From contig JABXJS010000279.1 in the NCBI GenBank assembly GCA_013538855.1, positions 50,804-114,803 on the forward strand: a DNA stretch of 64,000 nucleotides. Direction: 5' to 3'. The notes below the pieces were generated by a model. It did no database searches. It saw only the letters and a list, made by a program, of their open reading frames with translations, and was not told where the DNA came from. The number at the start of each line of letters is the position of its first letter. Position 1 is the first letter of the stretch. The position numbers and the translations under genes were made by a program. This DNA comes from Herpetosiphonaceae bacterium. Lineage in GTDB: Bacteria; Chloroflexota; Chloroflexia; Chloroflexales; Herpetosiphonaceae. Positions 8,204 through 16,669 of the stretch are shown in pieces.

Positions 8204-9769
8204 ATGTTTTTTGATCGCACCGCCGGAATCTTACTACACCCAACCTCGCTGCCTGGGCGCTACGGCATCGGGGACCTCGGTGTTGAAGCATATCAGTTCA
8301 TCGACTGGCTCCACGCCGCCGGTGTTCGCACCTGGCAGATTCTGCCACTCGGCCCCACGGGCTACGGCGACTCGCCCTACCAGTGCTTCTCGGCCTTCGC
8401 CGGCAATCCGCTGTTGATCAGCCCCGACTATCTCGGGCGGCTCAACCTGCTGGCGCAGTGGGACCTTGAGAAGCTGCCGCAGTTCGCCGACGAGTATGTC
8501 GACTACGGCGCGGTGATCGAGGCCAAGATGCCACTGCTGCGCCTCGCCTTCGATAACTTCAAGGCGCAGGCCGCAAACGCCGAGTTCGAGCAGTTCTGCG
8601 CGCAAGAGCAGTCCTGGCTCAATGACTTCGCCTTGTTCATGGCCTGCAAAGCCTTCCACAACGGCGCGGCCTGGACCACCTGGGATCAGCAGATCGCCCT
8701 GCGTGAAAACAGCGCTGTTGCCCTGTGGACAGACAAGCTCGCCGATGATGTGCAGTTCCAGAAGTTTCTCCAGTGGGTCTTTTTCCAGCAGTGGGGCGAG
8801 CTAAAGGCCTACGCCAACAACAAGGGCATCAGCATCATCGGCGATGTGCCCATCTTTGTGGCCCACGACAGCGCCGATGTTTGGGCCAACCGCGAGCTGT
8901 TTCTGCTCGACGAGCAAGGCGAGCCGATTGAGATCGCCGGTGTGCCGCCGGACTACTTCTCCGCCACCGGCCAGCGCTGGGGCAACCCGCTCTACCGCTG
9001 GGACACCATGGAGCGCATGGGCTTTCCCTGGTGGCGCGACCGCATCAGCGCCACGCTGCGCACTGTCGATATCGTGCGCCTGGATCACTTCCGCGGCTTT
9101 GCTGGCTTCTGGTCGGTGCCAGCCTCCGAGCCAACGGCGATGAACGGCGCATGGCGGCGCGCCCCAGGCTTTGCGCTGTTCCGCGCCCTGCGCGACGAAC
9201 TAGGCGAGCTGCCACTGATCGCCGAGGACCTCGGCGTGATTACGCCGGATGTCGAGGCGCTGCGCGACACGTTTGACCTGCCCGGCATGCGCATTCTCCA
9301 GTTCGCCTTTACCGATCGCGCCAGCAAGTCGGCCTTCCTGCCACACAACTTTGTGCCCAACACCGTCGCCTACAGCGGCTCGCACGACAACGACACCACG
9401 CGCGGCTGGTACAACGCCGCCTCGCCAGAGGAGCAGCATCGCGCCCGGCGCTATCTCAACGCCAGCGCTGATGAGATTGTCTGGGCCATGCTGCGCGCAC
9501 TCTATGCCTCCGTCGCCAACACCATCGTCATTCCCATGCAAGATGCGCTGGACCTAGGCACCGAGGCGCGCATGAACCGCCCAGGCCAGCTCGGCGGCAA
9601 CTGGACATGGCGCGTGCAGCCCACGCAGCTCTCGCCCGAGCTAGCCCAGGCGCTCTACGATCTTGCTGACACCTATGGGCGACTCGACCATCCGGACTTC
9701 CAGGCCGAGCCTGATCCGAACGCACCGCCCTACTTCGATATCAGCGACATCGTCGGTGGAACACTATGA
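8204..9769 (+). CDS. malQ: 4-alpha-glucanotransferase (amylomaltase)
   Basis: A 521-residue GH77 enzyme that moves alpha-1,4-glucan segments from one maltooligosaccharide to another or to glucose, in maltodextrin and glycogen use. The opening GILLHPTSLPGRYGIGDLG is diagnostic. The catalytic residues are visible: nucleophile D294 in RLDHFRGF, acid/base E341 in IAEDLG, and transition-state stabiliser D395 in SHDNDTTRGW, at almost exactly the positions of the Thermus enzymes. The length is that of the short, single-domain type. An AGGAGGA ribosome-binding site precedes the ATG. Its stop overlaps the next small gene by 4 bp (ATGA). Confidence 0.97.
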   Translation: MFFDRTAGILLHPTSLPGRYGIGDLGVEAYQFIDWLHAAGVRTWQILPLGPTGYGDSPYQCFSAFAGNPLLISPDYLGRLNLLAQWDLEKLPQFADEYVDYGAVIEAKMPLLRLAFDNFKAQAANAEFEQFCAQEQSWLNDFALFMACKAFHNGAAWTTWDQQIALRENSAVALWTDKLADDVQFQKFLQWVFFQQWGELKAYANNKGISIIGDVPIFVAHDSADVWANRELFLLDEQGEPIEIAGVPPDYFSATGQRWGNPLYRWDTMERMGFPWWRDRISATLRTVDIVRLDHFRGFAGFWSVPASEPTAMNGAWRRAPGFALFRALRDELGELPLIAEDLGVITPDVEALRDTFDLPGMRILQFAFTDRASKSAFLPHNFVPNTVAYSGSHDNDTTRGWYNAASPEEQHRARRYLNASADEIVWAMLRALYASVANTIVIPMQDALDLGTEARMNRPGQLGGNWTWRVQPTQLSPELAQALYDLADTYGRLDHPDFQAEPDPNAPPYFDISDIVGGTL

Positions 9770-10101
9770 GATCGCAACAGAGCTGGCTGATTCCGGTTGG
9801 CGTGCTGATCGCACTGCTCATTCTGCAGCGCCAGATCTACCATCTGCCGCCGGTGGTGCGCGCAGTGCTTGGCCTCGTCGGCGCAGGCTGGATCATGCAG
9901 CAGGGGCTGCTGACCATGCGCCAGCAGCCCCGCCGCGGCAGCTCAGGCCAGACGGTGCAGTACTGGCGCGGCCAGCGCTATGTTCTAGATAACCCCCAGC
10001 CAACGCGCTCGGCACCAAGCCTCCAGACAGCGATTGGCATTGGGTATATCGCTATCGGCGGCCTAATCGCCGTGGCGCTGGTCTGGAGTTTTATCGCCTA
10101 G
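9766..10101 (+). CDS. small membrane protein, unknown
   Basis: A 111-residue protein overlapping the malQ stop by 4 bp (ATGA), so translationally coupled to it. It has hydrophobic segments near residues 7-17 and 27-45 (VVRAVLGLVGAGWIM) and a clear C-terminal helix (IGYIAIGGLIAVALVWSFI), with a basic loop holding R-G-Q-R-Y. It looks like a two- or three-pass membrane protein. The family is not recognised and no catalytic motif is seen. The coupling to malQ says only that the two are co-expressed. Confidence 0.65.
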   Translation: MRSQQSWLIPVGVLIALLILQRQIYHLPPVVRAVLGLVGAGWIMQQGLLTMRQQPRRGSSGQTVQYWRGQRYVLDNPQPTRSAPSLQTAIGIGYIAIGGLIAVALVWSFIA

Positions 10102-10111
10102 CCAGCAGTCA

Positions 10112-10167
10112 AACAAGCAACACCACGGGGCCTACATTGCGTCAGATCCCGTGGTGCTGTCTTGCTT
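10112..10167 (+). terminator. long imperfect hairpin after malQ operon
   Basis: The arms CACCACGGG (10121-10129) and CCCGTGGTG (10148-10156) pair perfectly. The pairing extends outward imperfectly through ACAAGCA and TCTTGCT. There is no clear T-tract. It sits 20 bp after the operon stop and may end transcription or protect the mRNA 3' end. Confidence 0.5.
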
Positions 10168-10245
10168 CGCCAAGTATAATACAGCTACATCTTGATCTTG
10201 CCGCTCAGGCATTGCGTCGCTTTGCTTCGGAAAAGGATACTGCAT

Positions 10246-11313
10246 ATGCATGCAGCGAAACCAGCATTGTCATTGCAGGGGGAACATCGCATCTATCTTA
10301 GCCTCGCACCAGGTATCGGGGCCACACGGCGATTGCTTACCGATGCACAGCGCTTGCTCACGGAAGGCTACCGCGTCGAGCTGTCATTTCGCGCCCAAAC
10401 CGACGATCTCAGTAGCTTTGCCAAAGGCTTGCAGGTTGCACCGCTGTGCCAAGAGCATATCCAAGGCCGCAGCATCGAAGCGCTCGATCTTGATGCAGTC
10501 ATCGCCGATCCACCGCAAATTATGCTCCTCGGCAATCTGGCCTATCAGCTTGGCCTACCGAGCAATCCAACCGAGCCGCTCACCGTGGTCGAGCGCCTGC
10601 GCGATGCCGGTATCGCGGTCTGGTCCACGCTCTACGCCTATAATCTCAGCACGATCGCGCCCATCTACGAGCGCCTAACAGCACAGCCGCTCGATGTGGT
10701 GATTCCCGAGACAGCCATCGATCAGGCCAATGATATCGTGTTCATTGACCCTGATCCCGATGAGATTCTGCGGCTGCTTGATGCCGGTGTGCTGATGTCG
10801 ATGGCACAGGCCAGCATCGCCCGCCAGACCATCTTTCGCCGTGATGTGCTCACCCAGCTGCGCGCCGCCACCCACGCCCTGCTCGAGATTCACCGCCCAA
10901 TCAACGACAACAGCCAGCGCCCAATTTGGATGGTCTGCATCGGCTTTAATCCCAACACCATCTATATGCTCCAGCGCGCCGCTGATGTGGCCCACGGCAT
11001 GGGCGCGCTGCTGCTAGGATTGCATGTGCGCCCGCCAGGCGGCGGCTCCAGCGGCTACGAGCTGACCATGCGCGAGCATCTTGAGTATGCCGAAGACCTG
11101 TGCAATGAGGTGGTCGTCGTCGAAGAAAAAGATGTCGCCACTGCCATGATCAACGTCGCCCATGAGTACGGCGTAACCGGCATCTTTCTTGGTCGTCCGG
11201 TCTTCTCGCGCTGGAGTGAACTGCGCGGTAGCTCGCTGCTGCACAAGCTGATCAACAACGATCGCACCATCGATTTGTTTGTGCTCTCCGACGCGCCGAC
11301 CATGTCGCACTAG
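10246..11313 (+). CDS. KdpD sensor-like / universal-stress-protein-like two-domain protein, no kinase
   Basis: A 355-residue protein. The ATG at 10246 was chosen because AAAAGGA lies 9 bp before it; an in-frame ATG at 10192 has no such site. Residues ~15-195 follow the N-terminal sensor domain of KdpD step by step: LSLAPGIGATRRLL for the Walker-A-like APGVGKT, LDLDAVIADPP, ERLRDAGIAVWSTLYAYNL for the D-A-G-I-D-V-Y-T-T-L-N segment, and DEILRLLDAGV. The P-loop Lys is Ala, and the Walker-B-like D-E-L-A-H-T is GNLAYQL, so nucleotide binding is doubtful. Residues ~205-350 resemble a UspA-like domain. No GAF, transmembrane or histidine-kinase part follows, and no kdp gene is nearby. A TATAAT sits at 10175-10180. 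Confidence 0.75.
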   Translation: MHAAKPALSLQGEHRIYLSLAPGIGATRRLLTDAQRLLTEGYRVELSFRAQTDDLSSFAKGLQVAPLCQEHIQGRSIEALDLDAVIADPPQIMLLGNLAYQLGLPSNPTEPLTVVERLRDAGIAVWSTLYAYNLSTIAPIYERLTAQPLDVVIPETAIDQANDIVFIDPDPDEILRLLDAGVLMSMAQASIARQTIFRRDVLTQLRAATHALLEIHRPINDNSQRPIWMVCIGFNPNTIYMLQRAADVAHGMGALLLGLHVRPPGGGSSGYELTMREHLEYAEDLCNEVVVVEEKDVATAMINVAHEYGVTGIFLGRPVFSRWSELRGSSLLHKLINNDRTIDLFVLSDAPTMSH

Positions 11314-11385
11314 CGCAAGCAAACAACTTCAGCAGCCGCTTCCATGGCTGCACCCTCACGCATGGCTATTCGCATGGAGCAGTGT

Positions 11386-12876
11386 ATGGCTTTTGTGATC
11401 GACGCTCAACAGCACCACAAGCTGCGCACACAGTCGCCAGCCGTGGCAGCCCAAAAACACACCGCCGCGCTTAGCCCGACCCAGGCGCTGCTGCACCTCC
11501 AGCGCAGTGTCGGCAATCGCGCCGTGAGCCAGCTGATCCAGCCGAAGTTTACGATGACTAATAATCCGCCAGGAACGTTCACCAGCGGTCAGCAGATCGA
11601 GGGCCTGCGCGGTGAGCTGATCAAGTTTATCAAAACCTTGTCAACAAAGCACAGCGCCGAGGCGATCATCGAGCGGATGAAGGTGCTCGCCGCTGATCCC
11701 GGCGACTTGGGACAGGGAACCTGGCAGGGTCTGATCAGCTATGTTGATGATGAGCTGCATGAGCTTGAGGATGAGAACGAGTTTCAGCCAGAAGATTCAG
11801 AAGAGGAAGAGGAAGAAGAAAAACAGACTGGCAGTGTATCAATGGCCCCAGCCGTGCGCCTCGGCACCTGGAATCTCGAGAAACTTGGCAAGAGCACCAA
11901 GGCTGAAAAGCGCGAGAACAAAAAGAAAACTGCGCTAAGCGCGCTCGATACGTTCGCGCCCACTGTTCTGGCGCTGCAAGAGGTTACCAACCCCGAGTTT
12001 TTCATGCACGGCACCAAAAACAAGCCCGGCATCCAGGGCATGAGCATCCCCTACTACAGCGAAGAAGGCATCAGCGAGCTAAAAAAGCAGCGCATCTACT
12101 CGCAAAAGCAGCGCCAAGATCAGCTTGGCTACAAGCCTTCAAGCGAGTATCAGATGCTCACTGGGCCAAATTTCGAATCAGGAACGTACAAAGAAAACTA
12201 TCCACTGCTGGTCAACACAGCACAGATTATTGGCGCGCCAACCTGCTTCACCGTCGATATTGAGACCGGCAAGGACTATCCGTTCGATCCCACGAATAGC
12301 CAACCCATTCCCTTTAGCACCGAGCAAAAGATTAATCGCCGCCTAGTTGTATGGAAGCTCACGCTGAATGCCTCCGAGCACCTGCTGCGGCCACTGCCAC
12401 AGCGCAGCGTGCCAACGTTCGAGTTCTATCTCGGCGTCATTCACACGTCGCCCTCGATCGACATCAAGACCGAGGTCAAGCGCGCCCTCGACGCTGCTCA
12501 GCAGATCAGCAACCGCGACGGTATTCCAATGGCGCTGGTCGGCGACTGGTATATGCAGCGCTCCGCCAAAGATATCTGGAGCGATCTCCAAGGCGGCAAG
12601 CTGCCCGAGTGGCAGCTCGTTGCGCCCCAAACCATCACGAACTATCCAAGCCAGGGCGAGGGCCAAAAAGCCGACCACGGCGTTGTCGACTCGCAGGCAT
12701 TTACCAACGCCAATGCGTTCCCTGTCGTGCCCAACACCGATCCGCTGGCTGAGATCAGCGCCCCCAATCAAATGCCAGACGAGCAAACAATGCGCGAGCT
12801 GTACACCAGCATGGGCGTGGATCATAGCCTCGTGATGCACGATCTGACCATTAATCCTGAGTACATCGAGCAGTAG
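11386..12876 (+). CDS. endonuclease/exonuclease/phosphatase-fold protein with N-terminal LQRSVGNRAV motif (possible injection-system cargo)
   Basis: A 496-residue protein; the ATG at 11386 follows a GGAG site, while three earlier in-frame ATGs lack one. Residues 38-47 read LQRSVGNRAV, a motif seen near the N-terminus of many proteins associated with extracellular contractile injection systems (often beside DUF4157). Residues ~60-150 are a linker with a very acidic stretch (EDSEEEEEEEK). From residue 157 comes an EEP-type nuclease/phosphatase domain: TWNLEK (N163), LALQEV (E199), VIHTS (H353), GDWY (D387, where the family usually has G-D-x-N), ADHGVVDS (D430) and VDHSLV (D479/H480). There is no signal peptide. 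The metal and catalytic residues are mostly kept; the missing Asn could lower activity. No injection-system structural gene is in the window. Confidence 0.72.
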   Translation: MAFVIDAQQHHKLRTQSPAVAAQKHTAALSPTQALLHLQRSVGNRAVSQLIQPKFTMTNNPPGTFTSGQQIEGLRGELIKFIKTLSTKHSAEAIIERMKVLAADPGDLGQGTWQGLISYVDDELHELEDENEFQPEDSEEEEEEEKQTGSVSMAPAVRLGTWNLEKLGKSTKAEKRENKKKTALSALDTFAPTVLALQEVTNPEFFMHGTKNKPGIQGMSIPYYSEEGISELKKQRIYSQKQRQDQLGYKPSSEYQMLTGPNFESGTYKENYPLLVNTAQIIGAPTCFTVDIETGKDYPFDPTNSQPIPFSTEQKINRRLVVWKLTLNASEHLLRPLPQRSVPTFEFYLGVIHTSPSIDIKTEVKRALDAAQQISNRDGIPMALVGDWYMQRSAKDIWSDLQGGKLPEWQLVAPQTITNYPSQGEGQKADHGVVDSQAFTNANAFPVVPNTDPLAEISAPNQMPDEQTMRELYTSMGVDHSLVMHDLTINPEYIEQ

Positions 12877-13043
12877 CTGCCAGCGACGTATGGGCTGATC
12901 TACAGTACGCGCTGCCCACCCGCTTGCCCAACGGCTCCTATCAGCACTAGGCGCTCAAAAGTCAGTCGCCTATGCATCCGCTCGTGAACCGATAGAAGTG
13001 ACCGAAAAATTGGGTGTACCATGGAGTGTATGGGAGGTTTATT

Positions 13044-13913
13044 ATGGCTAGCACAATTTTGGTAACAGGTGCCACCGGCAATGTAGGCTCGGCCTTGATC
13101 GATGCCCTGCGTGGCACCTCCGCACACATCGTTGCAGCGGTGCGCAATGTTGAAAAAGCCCGCCGCACACTCGGCGACGATATCGACTATGTGACCTTTG
13201 ACTTCGATCAGCCCAGCACGTTTGAGCCAGCGCTGGCGGGAGTGAACAAGCTATTTCTTGTGCGCCCGCCGGAGATCACCGACGTGGCCGAGTGCATCGA
13301 GCCGCTGCTCGCCGCTGCGCAGGCCGCCAATATCGAGCAGGTGGTGTTCTTATCGCTGCTCGGCATCGAGCATAATCCAATCGCGCCCCACTATAAAATC
13401 GAGAAGGCGATCTTGGCTGCTGAGCTGCCGTACACGTTCCTGCGGCCCAGCTTCTTTATGCAAAATCTTAACACCACCCACCGCGCCGACATTCAAGAGC
13501 ACCATGACCTGTTTGTCCCGGCTGGAACAAGCAAGACTAGCTTTATCGACGTGCGCGACATCGGTGCCGTCGCCGCTACAGTGCTCACCGAGCCAGGTCA
13601 TATTAATCAGGCCTACGATCTGACCGGCAGCGCGGCAATCGACTACTATGAGACCGCCGTGCTGTTCACCGAGGTGCTCGGCCAGCAGGTGATCTATAGC
13701 AGCCCATCGATCCGACACTTCGTTAAGACCATGCGCCAGCGCGGCACGCCGCTTAAGTTTGGCCTCGTGATGGCTGGTCTCTACACTACAACGCGCTGGG
13801 GCATGGCCAATAAAGTCACCGACACCGTCGAGCAACTGCTTGGGCGGCCGCCGATTACGATGCGCCAGTACATCAACGATTATCGTGACTGCTGGCAGAG
13901 CACGAGCGCCTAG
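13044..13913 (+). CDS. NmrA-like NAD(P)-binding oxidoreductase
   Basis: A 289-residue atypical short-chain dehydrogenase. The dinucleotide-binding motif is at the very N-terminus (VTGATGNVGSAL, G-x-x-G-x-x-G). Further NmrA/quinone-reductase-2-like features are VAAVRNVEKARR, LFLVRPPEITDV and the segment YTFLRPSFFMQNL. The start is the ATG at 13044 because GGGAGG lies 6 bp before it; a GTG 30 bp upstream is in frame but has no such site. The substrate is unknown; relatives act as NAD(P)H:quinone reductases or redox sensors. It stands alone, followed by a stem-loop at 13943-13975. Confidence 0.88.
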   Translation: MASTILVTGATGNVGSALIDALRGTSAHIVAAVRNVEKARRTLGDDIDYVTFDFDQPSTFEPALAGVNKLFLVRPPEITDVAECIEPLLAAAQAANIEQVVFLSLLGIEHNPIAPHYKIEKAILAAELPYTFLRPSFFMQNLNTTHRADIQEHHDLFVPAGTSKTSFIDVRDIGAVAATVLTEPGHINQAYDLTGSAAIDYYETAVLFTEVLGQQVIYSSPSIRHFVKTMRQRGTPLKFGLVMAGLYTTTRWGMANKVTDTVEQLLGRPPITMRQYINDYRDCWQSTSA

Positions 13914-13942
13914 CATCGGCGTATACAGCTCTCGATTTTCTG

Positions 13943-13975
13943 GCGCAACCGCTGGCTGACACCCAGCGGTTGCGC
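13943..13975 (+). terminator. stem-loop after the NmrA-like gene
   Basis: A perfect 13-bp stem, GCGCAACCGCTGG (13943-13955) with CCAGCGGTTGCGC (13963-13975), and a 7-nt loop, 30 bp after the stop. There is no T-run, so intrinsic termination is uncertain. Confidence 0.55.
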
Positions 13976-14096
13976 TGTCGAAAGCCAACTTGTCCCGATT
14001 GGTCCGCTGTGTGGCCCGCAGCGGCCTTGTTGTGCGGGGACGCTGGCGCATACAATATGGTCGCAATTCGCACCTACGCCATATGGAGGTCCGCCC

Positions 14097-14693
14097 ATGC
14101 TTCACTCAGATCAAGTTCCACTCACCCAGTCGGCGCTGCTCGTTATTGATGTGCAAGACTCATTCAAGGTCGGTGAGCGCTGGGCACAGCGCAATAATCC
14201 CCAGTTCGAGGATCAGCTCAGCGCGCTCATCGCCGCGTACCGGGCCGCAGCGCTGCCGATTATTTTTGTGCTGCACACCGATAGCGACCCATATTTCGCA
14301 CCAAACAGCCCGCAGCTCAAGCTGATGGACTTCTTGGACAAGCGGCCAGACGATCCGCTCCTGTACAAAGAGACGCGCAACTGCTTTACCAGCACAAACT
14401 TACAGGCGCTGCTGCTTGAGCGCGGCGTGCGCCGCCTAGCGATCACCGGCATTCAAATGGAGCAGTGCTGCGAGACAACCGCACGTGTGGCCGCCGATCT
14501 TGGCTACGCGGTTGACTTCGTCATCGACGCCACACTGACCTTTCCTATTCCCAACTGGGATGTGCCCGGCGAGGTGCTCGGCGTCGCAGAGATCGAGGAG
14601 CGCACCAGCTACGCGCTACGGCGGCGCTTTGCGCGCATTGTCAAAGCCGCCGAGCTGATCAGCGAGCTAGCGGCGGTGCCCGCAAGCGTATGA
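14097..14693 (+). CDS. isochorismatase-family cysteine hydrolase
   Basis: A 198-residue cysteine hydrolase of the isochorismatase/nicotinamidase fold. The expected triad is visible: D18 in LLVIDVQDSF, K91 in LLYKETRNCF, and C124 in GITGIQMEQCC within the usual G-x-x-x-x-x-C-x-x-x-T context. Members hydrolyse isochorismate, nicotinamide, ureidoacrylate or related amides; no substrate-specific motif is recognised. Its stop overlaps the GlxA-type regulator by 4 bp (ATGA), so the regulator may respond to the same compound. GGAGG lies 5 bp before the ATG. Confidence 0.9.
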   Translation: MLHSDQVPLTQSALLVIDVQDSFKVGERWAQRNNPQFEDQLSALIAAYRAAALPIIFVLHTDSDPYFAPNSPQLKLMDFLDKRPDDPLLYKETRNCFTSTNLQALLLERGVRRLAITGIQMEQCCETTARVAADLGYAVDFVIDATLTFPIPNWDVPGEVLGVAEIEERTSYALRRRFARIVKAAELISELAAVPASV

Positions 14694-15637
14694 CGCGCCG
14701 AGTTTTTGTGGTGGTCTTTCCAGGCTGCGAGATTATGGATATCGCTGGCCCCGTGCAGGTGCTCTGGGAGGCCAATGCCCATCAAGCGCTGTACGATGTG
14801 CAGTACTGCGGCCTATGCGACACAGTGGCAACAGCTCAGGCGCTCTTTGTGAGCCACTTACAGCCACTGCCCGCAGCTGTGGGCGCAGACGACTGGGTGT
14901 TGGTGCCAGGATTCCGTGGCAGCGACGGTCCAGCGCCAGCTGAGCTGTGTCGCTGGCTGCAGGCCGCAGTGCACAGCGGGGCGCGCATCTGCTCCATCTG
15001 CACTGGTGCATTTGTCCTTGGCGCGGCCGGGCTGCTCGACGGACGCCGCTGCACAACACACTGGAAGCATATCGAGGCGCTGCGCTTGCGCTATCCACAG
15101 GCCCAGGTGTTTGATAACAGTCTATATATTGAGGATGGGCCAATTGTGACCAGCGCAGGCATCGCCGCTGGCATCGATATGGCCATCGGGCTTGTCGGGC
15201 AGGATGGCGGGCAGCAGCTTGCGTCGACGGTAGCCCGCGAGATGGTGGTGTATATGCGCCGCGACGGCGAGCAGCCGCAGACCTCCGTCTATCTCCAGCA
15301 TCAGAATCATCTACGGGCGGGGATTCACAGCGTACAGCAGTATCTGATCAACAATCCAACTGCCGAGGACACGCTTGAGCAGCTCGCCGCACGAGCGCAT
15401 CTCAGCCCACGCCATCTGACGCGTATGTTTCGCCAAGCCTGCGGCATCTCGATCGGTGAGTTTCGGCTTCAGCTGCGGCTAGAGCGCGCCCGCACCTTGC
15501 TCCAGCACTCACACCTTACGCTAGAGGCAATTGCGGCCGAGTGTGGGTTCAGCGATGCGCGCCAGCTCCGGCGGCTGTGGACGAAGCACGTTGGCCGTCC
15601 ACCAAGCACAAGCCGCCACGAGCAGAACCGTCCTTAA
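14690..15637 (+). CDS. GlxA-family transcriptional regulator (DJ-1/PfpI domain + AraC HTH)
   Basis: A 315-residue regulator. Residues ~4-170 are a DJ-1/PfpI-like amidase-type domain (FVVVFPGCEIMDIAGP, then ICSICTGAFVLGAAGLLDG with the elbow Cys, then RRCTTHW), which here is expected to bind a small ligand. Residues ~215-310 hold two AraC-type helix-turn-helix motifs, with LEQLAARAHLSPRHLTRMF and LEAIAAECGFSDARQLRR. Translationally coupled to the isochorismatase-like gene upstream. GlxA-type proteins usually activate genes beside them, so regulation of that hydrolase and perhaps of the next hydrolase is likely, but no operator was identified. Confidence 0.92.
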   Translation: MTRRVFVVVFPGCEIMDIAGPVQVLWEANAHQALYDVQYCGLCDTVATAQALFVSHLQPLPAAVGADDWVLVPGFRGSDGPAPAELCRWLQAAVHSGARICSICTGAFVLGAAGLLDGRRCTTHWKHIEALRLRYPQAQVFDNSLYIEDGPIVTSAGIAAGIDMAIGLVGQDGGQQLASTVAREMVVYMRRDGEQPQTSVYLQHQNHLRAGIHSVQQYLINNPTAEDTLEQLAARAHLSPRHLTRMFRQACGISIGEFRLQLRLERARTLLQHSHLTLEAIAAECGFSDARQLRRLWTKHVGRPPSTSRHEQNRP

Positions 15638-15678
15638 TCCAAAGCTCAGGACTCGATCCACCCAGATGGAGCGCAACA

Positions 15679-16437
15679 ATGCAGCAGAGCACGGAAGCAG
15701 ATACGCCGCAGAGCCGCCGGCCAGAACAAACGCCGGTGGTTTTGCTGCATCCAGGTGGCGTGCTGGCGAGCTTCTGGCAGCCGCTAGCCGCTGATCTCCA
15801 CCACCGCTACCCACTTCTTATGCCAGAGCTGCTGCCGCTAAGCGGCTCAGCGACAGACTGGAATAGCTGGACACACCAGGTCGCGACACAGCTGCAAGCA
15901 CACAGCAGCGCGCCTGCGCACTTGATCGGCGTCTCGCTTGGCGCAAATGTAGCGCTGCATATGGCTATAAAGCATCCAGCGCTTGTGGCGAGCCTAACCC
16001 TCGACTCAGGCCAGGCTGGATCGGCTGAATCAAAAGCTATGCTGCGCGTGCTCAGCGTGCTGAAGCGTATGCTGGCGCTCGTGCCCACGGCGCTTTATCA
16101 GCGGCTGATGCTGCGCCAGTTTCACGGCTACACCGGGGCGGCGCGCTCAGCTTTAGCGGCCGATATTCAGCGCGTGGGCAAGCGCGGCTTCCTGCTGCAT
16201 GTGCAGGCGCATGCGTTTCACAACGTCGGCGCGGCGCTCACAACCATTAAAGTGCCAACCCTGATCCTGGCTGGTGCCAATGATCGGCTCACCCGCTCGG
16301 GCGCGGCGGCCTTGCTGCACGAGCGGATCGCCCACTCGACGCTCATCGTCGTGCCAGATGCTGGTCATGGCGTCTTGATCTCCCAGCCACTCCGCGCATA
16401 TAATCAGATCATCCACTTTCTCCAAGCGCAACAGTAA
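15679..16437 (+). CDS. alpha/beta hydrolase
   Basis: A 252-residue alpha/beta hydrolase. The frame is open further upstream, but the ATG at 15679 with GGAG 7 bp before it avoids overlap with the regulator and places the first strand (TPVVLLHPGGV) at the normal distance. The nucleophile elbow is GVSLGA with S86; the acid loop is LILAGANDRLTRS and the His is in VPDAGHGVLIS. This is the general 3-oxoadipate-enol-lactonase/epoxide-hydrolase-like group; the substrate cannot be told. It may belong to the isochorismatase-regulator operon, 41 bp after the regulator stop. Confidence 0.88.
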   Translation: MQQSTEADTPQSRRPEQTPVVLLHPGGVLASFWQPLAADLHHRYPLLMPELLPLSGSATDWNSWTHQVATQLQAHSSAPAHLIGVSLGANVALHMAIKHPALVASLTLDSGQAGSAESKAMLRVLSVLKRMLALVPTALYQRLMLRQFHGYTGAARSALAADIQRVGKRGFLLHVQAHAFHNVGAALTTIKVPTLILAGANDRLTRSGAAALLHERIAHSTLIVVPDAGHGVLISQPLRAYNQIIHFLQAQQ

Positions 16438-16440
16438 GTT

Positions 16441-16650
16441 GTTATACCAATTCACCGTGGAGCGGGTGCAGTGTCGAACCCTGCCGGGGGCTTGGAGCTG
16501 CGCCCCAAACCGCTGCACAATACTAGGGTGTAACCATGAATTGATGTTATACCAATTCACCGTGGAGCGGGTGCAGTGTCGAACCCTGCCGGGGGCTTGG
16601 AGCTGCGCCCCAAACCGCTGCACAATACCAGGGTGTAACCATGAATTGGT
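16441..16650. repeat. two tandem 105-bp palindromic units (MITE- or REP-like)
   Basis: Copies at 16441-16545 and 16546-16650 differ at only two positions seen by eye. Each unit begins with TTATACCAATTCA near its left end and closes with a near inverse copy, TGAATTG(G/A)TGTTA, giving imperfect terminal inverted repeats (about 11 of 13). Inside are GTGCAG/CTGCAC and GGGGGC/GCGCCCC arms, so the unit can fold into a nested hairpin. It lies in the leader of the HXXEE gene, immediately after a hydrolase stop. The frame of the HXXEE gene stays open through both copies because 105 is divisible by three, but the strong ribosome-binding site lies after them, so they are treated as non-coding. Confidence 0.85.
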
Positions 16651-16669
16651 GTTACTTGAGGAGTCGCGT

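Noticed and set aside
16439..16669. N-terminal extension of the HXXEE protein through the tandem repeats
   Set aside because: The frame is open, but the extension is a repeated 35-residue sequence unlike any domain, and the only good ribosome-binding site is downstream of it.
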